From NCBI RefSeq assembly GCF_022654015.1, contig NZ_CP073063.1, forward strand, positions 1,364,001 to 1,428,000: a DNA stretch of 64,000 bases, given 5' to 3'. A program made the translations under genes and the position numbers. Each line of letters starts with the position of its first letter. Positions within the stretch are counted from its first letter, which is position 1. Under the pieces are notes generated by a model that saw only the letters and a list, made by a program, of their open reading frames with translations, ran no database searches and was not told where the DNA came from. This DNA is from Brevundimonas diminuta (GTDB lineage Bacteria; Pseudomonadota; Alphaproteobacteria; Caulobacterales; Caulobacteraceae). Below, piece by piece: positions 1 through 8,049 of the stretch.

Positions 1-2
1 AT

Positions 3-1466
3 GGCGCGGGCAAGACCACGCTGCTGCGCCTGATCTCGGGCGAAGCCGCGCCGGCCGAAGGGGCTGTCGCGCGAGCCGGAACGGTCGGCGTCCTGGATCA
101 ACGCTATGAGCCGACGCCTGCTGAGACCGTCGCTCAAACCCTCGGCGTCGAAGGAGCGCTGGCGGTTTTGGCGCGGGCTTTGGCGGGGCAGGGAACGGCT
201 GACGATCTGGCCGAGGCCGACTGGACGTTAGAGACTTGTCTTGAGGAGGCCTTGCGCGACGTCGGGCTGTCGGATGTGGACCTCGAACGCCTGACGTCCA
301 GTCTCAGCGGGGGCGAGCAGACGCGGTTGCGCTTTGCGGGATTGAGGCTGTGCCGGCCAGATCTGATCCTGCTGGATGAGCCGACCAATCATCTGGATGC
401 CCAAGCGCGTCCGCTGGTCGCCGATGTCATCGCGCGTTGGGACGGCGGGGTCGTGGTTGTCAGCCATGATCGCGACCTGTTGCGCCGCATGGACCGAATC
501 CTTGAGGTGTCGAGCCTTGGCGTCGCCAGCTACGGCGGCGGCTATGACGCCTATGTCGAGCGAAAAGCGCTGGAACGCGAGGCGGCGACGCGGGATCTGG
601 CCCAATCTCAACGCGACCTCGCGCGTGTCGGCGGCGAGGCTCAGCACCGCGCGGAGGCCCAGTCACGCCGCGACGCCGTCGGCCGCCGCAAGGCCAACAA
701 GGGCGACATGCCGAAAATCCTGCTGGGCGCACGGGCCGAGCGCGCTGAAAACACCGGCGGGCGCGGCCGACTGCTGGCCGAACGTCAGGCCGAGGCCGCG
801 AAGGATGCCTTGGCCTCAGCCCAGGCGCGCGTGGAGCGGACGCGGACGCTGGCGATCCCGATGCCGACGACCGGCCTGCCAGCGGGACGGGCGGTGCTCA
901 CATTGGACCAGGCAGGCTGGGCGACACCTGAGGGGCGGGCGATCGTCGGGCCGATTGATTTGAAGCTGGTCGGGCCGGAACGTGTCGCGATCACGGGGGC
1001 GAACGGCGCGGGCAAGACGACCCTATTGCGGCTGATCACCGGCGATCTGCAACCGACGACAGGGCGCGTCGAGCGGCCTGTGCGGGCGGTGCTGCTGGAT
1101 CAGGAGGTCAAGATCCTGAGCCCGGACGAAACGCTGGTGGAGGAGTGGCGACGGTTGAACCCGCAAGGGTCGGTCAATGACGCCCAGGCGGCGCTGGCGC
1201 GGTTCCTGTTTCGCAACACGGCGGCGCAGCGCCGGGTCGGCGAACTTTCGGGCGGAGAGCGGCTGAGGGCGGGCCTGGCCTGCGTCATGACAGGCGCGAC
1301 GCCGCCGCAGTTGCTGGTTCTGGACGAGCCGACGAACCACCTCGACCTCGACGCCATCGCGGCGGTCGAAGAGGCGCTGAACGCCTATGACGGCGCCTTG
1401 ATCGTGGTGAGCCACGACGTGGATTTCCTGGCGGCGCTGAAGATCACGCGCACGGTCCAGCTCTGA
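3..1466 (+). CDS. ABC-F family ATPase, 5' end cut by the window
   Basis: Soluble protein with two nucleotide-binding domains and no membrane segment, as in the ABC-F family, whose members act on ribosomes. The frame opens inside the first Walker A (GAGKTT at the very start). A signature LSGGEQ follows near 303 and Walker B LLDEPTNHLD near 370. The second domain has GANGAGKTT near 995, LSGGER near 1245 and LDEPTNHLDLD near 1320. Between them lies a charged linker rich in Ala, Arg and Glu. About 488 codons are present, so only a short N-terminus is missing. It converges on the EAL gene with 6 bases between stops. Which ABC-F subgroup it belongs to cannot be told here; a second, different ABC-F gene lies near 61-63 kb. 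Confidence 0.9.
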   Translation, partial: GAGKTTLLRLISGEAAPAEGAVARAGTVGVLDQRYEPTPAETVAQTLGVEGALAVLARALAGQGTADDLAEADWTLETCLEEALRDVGLSDVDLERLTSSLSGGEQTRLRFAGLRLCRPDLILLDEPTNHLDAQARPLVADVIARWDGGVVVVSHDRDLLRRMDRILEVSSLGVASYGGGYDAYVERKALEREAATRDLAQSQRDLARVGGEAQHRAEAQSRRDAVGRRKANKGDMPKILLGARAERAENTGGRGRLLAERQAEAAKDALASAQARVERTRTLAIPMPTTGLPAGRAVLTLDQAGWATPEGRAIVGPIDLKLVGPERVAITGANGAGKTTLLRLITGDLQPTTGRVERPVRAVLLDQEVKILSPDETLVEEWRRLNPQGSVNDAQAALARFLFRNTAAQRRVGELSGGERLRAGLACVMTGATPPQLLVLDEPTNHLDLDAIAAVEEALNAYDGALIVVSHDVDFLAALKITRTVQL

Positions 1467-1472
1467 GGTCGG

Positions 1473-3050
1473 TCAGCCCCAGGCCTCGACGGCGCCTTTG
1501 CGACGAACCATCGACGGGCTGGATAGTTGGGTGCGCGGCTCGGCTTCGGCCCGGCCGAACAGCCAGCCTTGGCCGTATTCGACGCCCGCCGCCTTGAGCT
1601 CGGATGCGACGCCGTCGGTCTCGATCATCTCGGCAATGGTTTCCAGCCTCATCGAGCGGCACATTTCGACGATGCTGTGCAGCATGGCCTTGGAGCGTTG
1701 GTCGGTCTGGATGTCGCGCACGATGGCCCCGTCGATCTTGACCGAGTCCACAGACAGTTTGCGCAGATAGTCGAAGGCGGCGGCCCCGGCGCCGAAATCG
1801 TCGATGCAGACCTTGATGCCGGCTTCGCGCAGCGCAGCCAGGCGACGGTCGGCGGCTTCGATGTCTGCGACGGCGGAGGTTTCGGTCACCTCGACCATCA
1901 GGCGACGACGCTCCTCGGGCGCGCCGGCGGTCATGCGCAGCAACTGCTCGACATAGGTGTCGTCGCCCAGCGAGGCGCCCGAGACATTGATCGCCATCTT
2001 CAGCAGGCCGGCGCCGGGCTGGCGCATCCGCTTCAGCACCTTCTCCGCCACGGCGAGATCGAATGACTCGATCATGTCCAGCTCCTCGGCCATGCGAATG
2101 GCTTCGGCGGGACCGCTGTTGCCGCTGAATCGGGTCAGGGCCTCGAAGTGATGGACCGCTCGTGAATCCAGATGGACGATGGGCTGATAGTGGACCTGGA
2201 ACTCGCGCGACTTGACCAGACTGCGGAAGGTCTCGGCGTCGCGGAAGGTGCGCTTCAGGGAGTCTGCGAAGGCGATCTGCGGATTGGCGAGGCCGTCGCC
2301 CTTCAGGCAGCCTTCGATGGCGAACCGCATGGCGCGCAGCACGCACAGGGAATCCGATCCGGGCGGCACGGGCGAGCTGAACGCCTCCGCACCCAGCGAC
2401 AGGCCTTCGGCGCGACCGGCTTCCACGATTTCGGCGGCGATGTCGCGACGGTCGTTGGCGGGGCGGAGAAGGGCATAGCGGACGCCGGTGACCTGTGACG
2501 CGCTCGATCCCTCGACGGCGGCGGACTGAAGCGTGGCCTCGATGCGGCGGTTCAGACGGTCGGCGGCTTCGCCGGTGACGTTCTCCAACCCGGTGATGTC
2601 GAGGAAGGACAGGGCCAGGTCGGGATTGGATTCCAGCACGCGCCCGGCGTCGGCCAGGAAATCTTCCGGTTCCAGAAGCGGCCGTGTGTCCAGATCCTCC
2701 AGCGCGAAGGCCGGGCCTTCGTAGGAGATGGCGCAGGAGACGGCCGGCGCCATCTGCGGCAGGACGAAGGCGCGGAACGAGGCGCGGCGCACGCGGTCGG
2801 GACCGGCCGCCACAAGGATCGACGTCGCCGGAATACGCACGCCGGCCTTCATGCCTTGCAGGGCGGTCAGGGTGGAGGCGCCGTCGTGCAGCAGATCGAG
2901 CAGGGGACGGCCTGTCCAGGTTGCGCCCGCGTCCTCGCCGGCCACGGCGCCCGCGCCGATCGCAAAGGCGACCACGCCTTTTGGATCCACCTCGACCAGG
3001 GTGTCGGCGGAAGCGAAGGCCAGGCCTAGGAGGCGGGTGGTCAGCGTCAT
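1473..3050 (-). CDS. EAL-domain c-di-GMP phosphodiesterase with degenerate GGDEF
   Basis: 525 residues from ATG at 3050; an upstream ATG at 3068 would add six residues. The first 110 residues look PAS-like. A region around 140-200 has the layout of a GGDEF domain (LSFLDITGL, then TGVRYALL where RxGGDEFALL would be), so the cyclase site is lost. The C-terminal EAL domain begins near 285 and keeps the residues known to be needed for hydrolysis of c-di-GMP: FEALTR, INVS, VEVTET, IDDFGAG, VKID, IAEMIE and GQGW. No membrane segment or signal peptide is seen, so it is probably cytoplasmic. It lies downstream of the flagellar operon on the same strand, 90 bases after flbY, so a motility role is plausible but inferred. 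Confidence 0.88.
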   Translation of the reverse strand: MTLTTRLLGLAFASADTLVEVDPKGVVAFAIGAGAVAGEDAGATWTGRPLLDLLHDGASTLTALQGMKAGVRIPATSILVAAGPDRVRRASFRAFVLPQMAPAVSCAISYEGPAFALEDLDTRPLLEPEDFLADAGRVLESNPDLALSFLDITGLENVTGEAADRLNRRIEATLQSAAVEGSSASQVTGVRYALLRPANDRRDIAAEIVEAGRAEGLSLGAEAFSSPVPPGSDSLCVLRAMRFAIEGCLKGDGLANPQIAFADSLKRTFRDAETFRSLVKSREFQVHYQPIVHLDSRAVHHFEALTRFSGNSGPAEAIRMAEELDMIESFDLAVAEKVLKRMRQPGAGLLKMAINVSGASLGDDTYVEQLLRMTAGAPEERRRLMVEVTETSAVADIEAADRRLAALREAGIKVCIDDFGAGAAAFDYLRKLSVDSVKIDGAIVRDIQTDQRSKAMLHSIVEMCRSMRLETIAEMIETDGVASELKAAGVEYGQGWLFGRAEAEPRTQLSSPSMVRRKGAVEAWG

Positions 3051-3140
3051 GAGGCCATGCTGGCACACAGTCGCTTAAAAAATAGGCAATGACCCTTAGG
3101 ACGCGAACCGTGATTTGCGAACGGCTAAAGGCTGTCCTGT

Positions 3141-3578
3141 TCAGGCCATTCGGTTCAGGGCGACAGCGCGTCCGTCGCCCTGCGAGGCGCGGCCGTTGGC
3201 GGCGTAGGCGGAAGCGGGGGTGCGGGCGGCGGTGACCTCCGCCGCGATGGCGCGGACCAGACCCTCGGAAATCTGACGCGCGGCGTCGACGGCGCGGCTG
3301 TGTCGCGTCAGGGCCGCGTCGAATTCACGCGTGGCGTCGATCAGGGTCTTTCGATCTTCGAGCGGAGCGCCGCTCAGCAGCGCCGGATTGGCTTTCACAT
3401 GGGCGGAATCGCGACGGTAGAGATTGGCCATCTCCTGCGTTTCCGACAGACCAGCCGCCACATCCTGAGGACGGCCATCGGCGAAGGCGGCTGTTTCGGC
3501 CTTCAGCCGCTCGGTCAGGCGCAAGGTCAGGGTCGTCAACTGACGAACCCGCGCCTGGGCCAGTTCGGTGTCGCTCAT
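3141..3578 (-). CDS. flbY: FlbY-like flagellar protein
   Basis: 145 residues, mostly helical, starting at MSDTELAQ. The ATG overlaps the stop of the upstream rod-binding gene in an ATGA, which fixes the start and implies translational coupling; the longer frame up to 3689 is only readthrough of the neighbour. In Caulobacter the gene in this place beside flgI is called flbY; the helical, FlgN-like character suggests a flagellar export chaperone or assembly role, but this is inference. Third and last gene of the flgI operon, whose sigma54 promoter lies at 5038-5053. Confidence 0.75.
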   Translation of the reverse strand: MSDTELAQARVRQLTTLTLRLTERLKAETAAFADGRPQDVAAGLSETQEMANLYRRDSAHVKANPALLSGAPLEDRKTLIDATREFDAALTRHSRAVDAARQISEGLVRAIAAEVTAARTPASAYAANGRASQGDGRAVALNRMA

Positions 3579-3883
3579 TGCCGGCCCTCCTGCATCTTCA
3601 ACATTTCGGCCATCACCGTATTGCTGAGGCCAATGCCGCCGGCCTTCACCGTCGACTTGGCCATTTCGTCCAGCATGAAGCTGCGCCATGTCGCCTCGCC
3701 CTGGCCGCCGCCGAACAGGCCGTCGGTCGACAGGCCTTCGAACATCGGCTTCAGCATCTGCGAGATGAAGGTCGCCTCGAAGGCCTTGGCGGTTTCCGCA
3801 ATCTTGTCGCGATTCACGGCTGTGGGCGCGGCCGCGGCGGGGCGCAGCAGATCGGCGGAGACGGTCAGGTCGGTCATGCTCAC
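3575..3883 (-). CDS. Flagellar rod-binding protein (FlgJ N-terminal / CheL type)
   Basis: 102 residues corresponding only to the rod-binding half of enterobacterial FlgJ, without the muramidase half; this short form is usual in alphaproteobacteria. The family signature is visible: KAFEATFISQMLKPMFEG, then GGGQGEATWRSFMLDEMAK, then a GGIGLSNTVMAEMLKMQ end. The role is to cap or scaffold the growing rod in the periplasm. It overlaps flgI upstream and flbY downstream by four bases each (ATGA), a tight three-gene unit. Peptidoglycan cleavage would have to come from a separate hydrolase not in this window. Confidence 0.88.
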   Translation of the reverse strand: MSMTDLTVSADLLRPAAAAPTAVNRDKIAETAKAFEATFISQMLKPMFEGLSTDGLFGGGQGEATWRSFMLDEMAKSTVKAGGIGLSNTVMAEMLKMQEGRQ

Positions 3884-5001
3884 ATCACCTCGATGTCGGC
3901 CTGCAGGGCGCCGGCGGCCTTGATGGCTTGCAGGATGCTGATCATGTCACGCGGGCTGACGCCCAGAGCATTCAGGCCATTGACCAGGGTAGACAGGTTG
4001 GCGCCACCGCCAACCAGCCGCATCTGGGTGCCCAAATCCTCTTCGACGTTCACCTGGGTCGAGGGCACGACGGCGGTCTGGCCCCGGCTGAAGGGCGCCG
4101 GCTGACTGACCTGCGGTTGTTCGTCTACGGAAATGGTCAGATTGCCCTGAGCGATGGCGACGCGAGAGATGCGTACGGCGTCGCCCATCACGATGACGCC
4201 GTTGACCTCGTCGATGATGACCTTGGCGGGTGTATCGACGCTGACAGCCAGGTTCTCGATCCGGCTGATGAAGCCCGCCATGCCCAGTTCGCCGGGCGCG
4301 CGCAGGGACACGACCGTACCGTTCTCGGCCAGGGCCGACCCCGGATAGGCGGCGTTGACGACGGCGGCGACGCGCTGGGCGGTGGTGAAGTCGGGGTTGC
4401 GCAGATTCAGGCGCACCTCGTTCATATTGGCCATCTGGAAGCCGGTCTCGCGCTCGACCAGAGCGCCCGAGGCGATGCGGCCCGCGGTCGGCACGCCGCG
4501 CGTCACCGACGACCCCGACCCGCCCGACGCCGAGACGGCGCCGGTCTGGACCGAGCCTTGCGCCACCGCATAGACCTGACCGTCCGCGCCTTGCAGGCTG
4601 GTGACGACCAGCGAACCGCCCAGCAAGCTCTTTGCGTCGCACATGGAGGCCACCGACACGTCGATGCGCGAGCCGGGCGTGGCGAAGGCGGGCAGGTCGG
4701 CCGTGACCATGACGGCGGCCATATTCTTGGTGTTGGCGTTGGCGCCGCGAATGTTGACGCCCAGCCGCTCGGTCATGCCTTCCAGCGACTGGCGAGTGAA
4801 GGGGCAGTTGCGTAGGGAATCGCCCGTCCCGTTCAGCCCCATGACCATGCCGTAGCCGACCAGCTGGTTGCCGCGCACGCCCTCGACGGCGGCGATGTCC
4901 TTGATGCGCGATTGCGACTGGGCCAGCGCCGAGGTCGCGCCGCCGGCGACGACGAGCGTCGCGGCGACGGAGGCGATCAGGCGGGCAAGCAGATTTTGCA
5001 T
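3880..5001 (-). CDS. flgI: Flagellar P-ring protein FlgI
   Basis: 373 residues, the usual length. A Sec signal peptide (hydrophobic stretch about 9-25, cleavage after SALAQ) takes it to the periplasm, where FlgI polymerises into the P ring round the rod. Family landmarks: RIKDIAAVEGVRGNQLVGYGMVMGLNGTGD near the mature N-terminus, RIDVSVASMCDAKSL, VIIDEVNGVIVMGDAVRIS, and a C-terminal LVNGLNALGVSPRDMISILQAIKAAGAL. First gene of the operon, 26 bases after the expected start site of a strong sigma54 promoter. It is divergent from fliX, the arrangement known in Caulobacter. The ribosome-binding site is weak. Confidence 0.97.
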   Translation of the reverse strand: MQNLLARLIASVAATLVVAGGATSALAQSQSRIKDIAAVEGVRGNQLVGYGMVMGLNGTGDSLRNCPFTRQSLEGMTERLGVNIRGANANTKNMAAVMVTADLPAFATPGSRIDVSVASMCDAKSLLGGSLVVTSLQGADGQVYAVAQGSVQTGAVSASGGSGSSVTRGVPTAGRIASGALVERETGFQMANMNEVRLNLRNPDFTTAQRVAAVVNAAYPGSALAENGTVVSLRAPGELGMAGFISRIENLAVSVDTPAKVIIDEVNGVIVMGDAVRISRVAIAQGNLTISVDEQPQVSQPAPFSRGQTAVVPSTQVNVEEDLGTQMRLVGGGANLSTLVNGLNALGVSPRDMISILQAIKAAGALQADIEVM

Positions 5002-5037
5002 CGGTCAGGCGTCCACGCAACGTTATGCTGTCGTCCG

Positions 5038-5053
5038 TGCGAGGATCGTGCCG
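5038..5053 (-). promoter_or_regulatory. Sigma54 promoter for the flgI operon
   Basis: Read on the minus strand the site is CGGCACG-N4-TCGCA, with the invariant GG (5052-5051) and GC (5040-5039) ten bases apart; the consensus is TGGCACG-N4-TTGCA. Transcription would begin near 5027, 26 bases before the flgI start codon. In Caulobacter flgI is a late, sigma54-dependent flagellar gene, so location and sequence agree. Confidence 0.8.
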
Positions 5054-5184
5054 GAGAATTAACGACGTGAATTCAATGCCGATCGACCTTTCACGGCCAA
5101 AGAAGCGGCAGGATTTGCCGGGGCGTTAACCAAACAGTCATCGCCGCCCGTCATCCATGGTTTCATGACGTGGAGCACCTGCAC

Positions 5185-5610
5185 ATGAAGGTTGTCGGCC
5201 CCAACGGCGTCAGCACGCCTGCGAGCACACGTCCGACGCGATCCGCCAGCGGCTTTTCGCTGGGGCAGGCCGCGGCTGCGTCCGCGCCCGCTGCAACGAC
5301 CGCCAGCGCGGCAACGGCCGGGGTCTCTGACGTCTCGGCCCTGATGGCCCTTCAAGGGGTCGAGGGACCTCTGGAAAAGCGACGCCGTGCGATCCGGCGC
5401 GGCAGCGGTCTTCTGGATCGCCTCGACGAAATCAAGCTGGCCCTGCTGAACGGCGACGCCGACGAGGGGGCTCTGGATCGACTGGCGCGGAGCCTGCGCG
5501 AAGAGCGCACCGATGACGACGACAAGGACCTGGCCGCCTTGCTGGATCAGATCGACCTGCGCGCTTCAGTCGAACTGGCGAAGGCGGAAATGCGCCGCAA
5601 CCGCCCCTGA
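5185..5610 (+). CDS. fliX: Flagellar assembly regulator FliX
   Basis: 141 residues from MKVVGPNG; an ATG five codons upstream (5170) is possible but MKV matches the family start. The N-terminal 60 residues are Ala/Ser/Thr-rich and look disordered. The conserved part follows: DVSALMALQGVEG, then a basic stretch KRRRAIRRG and the helical LLDRLDEIKLALLNGD. In Caulobacter FliX links completion of the early basal body to FlbD, the activator of sigma54 flagellar promoters, so its position facing the flgI sigma54 promoter makes sense. The leader holds a TTAACC half site (5126) with only a partial second half, a weak candidate for CtrA control. Confidence 0.9.
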   Translation: MKVVGPNGVSTPASTRPTRSASGFSLGQAAAASAPAATTASAATAGVSDVSALMALQGVEGPLEKRRRAIRRGSGLLDRLDEIKLALLNGDADEGALDRLARSLREERTDDDDKDLAALLDQIDLRASVELAKAEMRRNRP

Positions 5611-5717
5611 TACGAAATAATCGTCTGACATCAGGCGGCTAAGCTTCGGTAGTGAGTGACTTTTGCCACTGTCAGGCGGTTAGTCGCCCTATTTTCATCA
5701 CGGAATCGAGAACCGCG

Positions 5718-5746
5718 TTGCCGCGACTCGACGGGCTGATTATACG
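5718..5746 (+). promoter_or_regulatory. Probable housekeeping promoter of dksA
   Basis: TTGCCG at 5718-5723 and TATACG at 5741-5746 with a 17-base spacer, each four of six to the sigma70 consensus. The expected start would lie about 37 bases before the dksA ATG at 5790. Two near-copies of CAGGCGGYTAGN lie upstream at about 5632 and 5675; their meaning is unknown. Confidence 0.4.
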
Positions 5747-5789
5747 GCCATCTACGCCACAGGGGGGCGTGTTAGAGAGCGTGAGATCG

Positions 5790-6224
5790 ATGAGCGCCTT
5801 GGCGTCCGTTGTGTCCGACGAAACCGGCCCGTATCGGCCGTCTGACAGCGAGCCGTTCATGAACGAACGGCAGCAAGCCTATTTCAAGAAGAAGCTGCTG
5901 GCCTGGAAGGATGAGATCCTTCGCGAGTCCAAGGGCACGGTCGTCAATCTGAAAGCTGAGACCGAGAACCACCCCGATCTGGTGGACCGGGCGTCTTCGG
6001 AATCCGATCGCGCGCTGGAGTTGCGCACCCGCGACCGCCAACGCAAGTTGATCTCCAAGATCGACGACGCGCTGCGCCGGATCGAGGACGGCTCCTACGG
6101 CTACTGCGAGGACACGGGCGAACCCATCAGCCTGGGGCGTCTGGAAGCCCGTCCGACGGCGACCCTGTCGGTCGAAGCCCAGGAGCGCCACGAACGCCGC
6201 GAACGCGTTCATCGCGACGACTGA
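5790..6224 (+). CDS. dksA: DksA-type RNA polymerase regulator with one cysteine
   Basis: 144 residues from MSALASVV. The frame stays open further upstream to 5652, but that part looks non-coding and carries the promoter. DksA binds the RNA polymerase secondary channel and acts with ppGpp in the stringent response. A coiled-coil region (about 30-100) carries the DRASSESDRALELRTRDR stretch with the acidic tip. The C-terminal globular part reads GYCEDTGEPISLGRLEARPTAT: of the four zinc cysteines of E. coli DksA only the first is kept (C, T, S, A). Alphaproteobacterial DksA proteins are known to have this reduced form, so it is expected to be active without a classical zinc finger. Confidence 0.92.
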   Translation: MSALASVVSDETGPYRPSDSEPFMNERQQAYFKKKLLAWKDEILRESKGTVVNLKAETENHPDLVDRASSESDRALELRTRDRQRKLISKIDDALRRIEDGSYGYCEDTGEPISLGRLEARPTATLSVEAQERHERRERVHRDD

Positions 6225-6300
6225 GGTTTAAGCCTTACGCGCCTTGACTTCGCCGGGTTGCGGGGCGACCTAGCCGCCTCGCTTTCGAGGTCGTCTATCC

Positions 6301-7635
6301 ATGTCCGTCAAGGTTCGTTTCGCCCCGTCGCCCACGGGCAAGCTGCACGTCGGCAATGTCCGCACCGCCCTGGTGAATTGGATGTTCGCCAAGGGGCAGG
6401 GCGGATCGTTCGTCCTGCGCATCGACGATACCGACCTGGCGCGCTCCACGCCCGAGTTCGAACAGGGGATCGAAGACGATCTGACCTGGCTGGGGATGCC
6501 GTGGGACGAGCGTTACAACCAGTCCAAACGGTTCGATCGCTACGAAGAAGCGGCCGCTAAGCTGAAGGCGTCCGGGCGGCTTTATCCCGCCTATGAGACC
6601 GCCGACGAGCTGGACCGTCGCCGCAAGGTGCAACTGTCGCGCGGCCTGCCGCCGATCTATGACCGCGCGGCGCTGGAACTGACCGAAGAGCAGAAGGCCG
6701 CATACGAAGCCGAGGGGCGTCGTCCCCATTGGCGCTTCAAGCTGGACGGCAAGCGCGTCGCCTGGGAAGACCTGGCGCGCGGTCATGCGGAGGTGGACAC
6801 CGCCTCAATGTCGGACCCGGTGCTGATCCGCGAGGACGGCCTGTTCCTCTACACCCTGCCGTCGGTCGTCGATGACATCGACATGGCCATCACGCACATC
6901 ATCCGGGGCGAGGACCACGTCACCAACACCGGGGCGCAGATCGAGATCTTCGAGGCGCTAGGCGCGACGGTTCCGGGGTTCGCCCACATGCCGTTGCTGG
7001 TGGGCGCCGACGGCGCGGCCCTGTCCAAACGCCTGGGATCGCTGTCGATCAGCGACATGCGCGACCAAGGCTATGAGCCGATCGCCATCACCAGCCACCT
7101 CGGCCGGATCGGGACTTCTGATCCCCTGGAAGTCGGCGCCTCGGTCGAGGCTCTGGGGCAGAGCTTCGCCTTCTCCAAGATGGGCCGTTCGCCGGCGCGC
7201 TATGACACAGCCGATCTGGACCGACTGAACGCCCAGGCGCTGCACGTCATGGAGTATGCGACGGCGCAGCCGCGTCTTCAGGCTCTCGGCGCCGATCTGG
7301 GCGAAGCCTTCTGGAATACGGTGCGGGGCAATCTGACGAAGTTTGCCGACGTCGCGGACATGGCGCAGATCGTCCGTGGTCCGATCCAACCTGTTATCGA
7401 AGATGCGACCTTCATCGAAACAGCGCTGCGTCTGCTGCCGGAAGTGATCGACGAGAACGCCTGGTCGGCGTGGACCTCGGCCGTCAAGACCGAAACGGGC
7501 GCGAAGGGCAAGGCGCTGTTCATGCCGCTGCGTCTGGCGCTGACGGGCCAGCAGCACGGGCCGGACATGGCGGCCATGGCGCCGCTGATCGGTCGCGAAA
7601 CCATCCAGCGGCGGCTGAGAGGCGAGGCGGCCTAA
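6301..7635 (+). CDS. gltX: Glutamyl-tRNA synthetase
   Basis: 444 residues. Class I synthetase that charges tRNA-Glu with glutamate in the cytoplasm. The N-terminal Rossmann domain has RFAPSPTGKLHVGN (HIGH motif as HVGN) at about 6-19 and RIDDTDLARS. The KMSKS counterpart is ALSKRLGSL near 240, and IRGEDHVTNT lies between them. It is shorter than the 470-500 residue enzymes of enterobacteria because the anticodon-binding part is reduced. Alphaproteobacteria often carry two gltX genes and a GatCAB route to Gln-tRNA; whether this copy is discriminating cannot be seen. It stands alone between dksA and a convergent small secreted protein. Confidence 0.96.
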   Translation: MSVKVRFAPSPTGKLHVGNVRTALVNWMFAKGQGGSFVLRIDDTDLARSTPEFEQGIEDDLTWLGMPWDERYNQSKRFDRYEEAAAKLKASGRLYPAYETADELDRRRKVQLSRGLPPIYDRAALELTEEQKAAYEAEGRRPHWRFKLDGKRVAWEDLARGHAEVDTASMSDPVLIREDGLFLYTLPSVVDDIDMAITHIIRGEDHVTNTGAQIEIFEALGATVPGFAHMPLLVGADGAALSKRLGSLSISDMRDQGYEPIAITSHLGRIGTSDPLEVGASVEALGQSFAFSKMGRSPARYDTADLDRLNAQALHVMEYATAQPRLQALGADLGEAFWNTVRGNLTKFADVADMAQIVRGPIQPVIEDATFIETALRLLPEVIDENAWSAWTSAVKTETGAKGKALFMPLRLALTGQQHGPDMAAMAPLIGRETIQRRLRGEAA

Positions 7636-7650
7636 GCCGCCTCACGCAGT

Positions 7651-7944
7651 CTAGGCGTTGCAGACAGCCAGTTCGTCGGCGCTCAGGGCGACACCCTTGT
7701 ACGAGAAGGCGGTCACGGGACCGAACTTCTGAACCACGCGGCGGCAGGCGCGCGTCGCGGGCTGTTCCGTGCCGCCAGCAGCGGTGCAGGTCGCGCCTTC
7801 GCAGGACCACCGAGCGCCGTCGATGATGGTGGCGCGTGCGGGCGCCTTGGCGGCGTCGGCCAGCGTCAGGCTGGTGGCGGCGGGGGCTTGGGCGACCGCA
7901 GGGGCGGCGGCGAACAGGGCGGCGGCGATCAGCAGAGCGCGCAT
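7651..7944 (-). CDS. Small secreted protein of unknown function
   Basis: 97 residues with a clear signal peptide (MRALLIAAALFAAAPAVAQA), leaving about 78 residues in the periplasm or outside. The mature part has four cysteines in the pattern WSCEGATC, then ACRRVV and a terminal VCNA, enough for two disulfides, and the motif KFGPVTAFSYKG. No known domain recognised; proteins of this type look lineage-specific to Caulobacterales. It converges on gltX with 15 bases between stops. Its upstream region holds a perfect TTGACA within a long palindrome (7992-8017). Confidence 0.7.
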   Translation of the reverse strand: MRALLIAAALFAAAPAVAQAPAATSLTLADAAKAPARATIIDGARWSCEGATCTAAGGTEQPATRACRRVVQKFGPVTAFSYKGVALSADELAVCNA

Positions 7945-7991
7945 GGAAAACTCTCCGAAATGAAGAACGGCGTCATGCCGCTACGCTCCCA

Positions 7992-8017
7992 TGTCAGTTT
8001 TCGATAAAAACTGTCAA
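7992..8017 (-). promoter_or_regulatory. Promoter -35 with overlapping palindromic operator
   Basis: On the minus strand a consensus TTGACA (8017-8012) opens a 25-base imperfect palindrome: CAGTTTT and AAAACTG arms, extended on both sides by TGT/TCA. The -10 is poor (best candidate TGACAT at a 15-base spacing). The site sits about 50 bases before the secreted-protein gene that ends at 7651. A palindrome straddling a promoter spacer is typical of repressor binding. It could also serve as terminator of the LOG gene, which ends at 8050 on the same strand. Confidence 0.4.
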
Positions 8018-8049
8018 GACGCGCGCAGCGGATTATGAGCGATGATCAC

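Noticed and set aside
1444..3066. 540-codon Arg-rich frame overlapping the EAL gene on the same strand
   Set aside because: Frame-shifted shadow of the EAL gene, with no recognisable motif.
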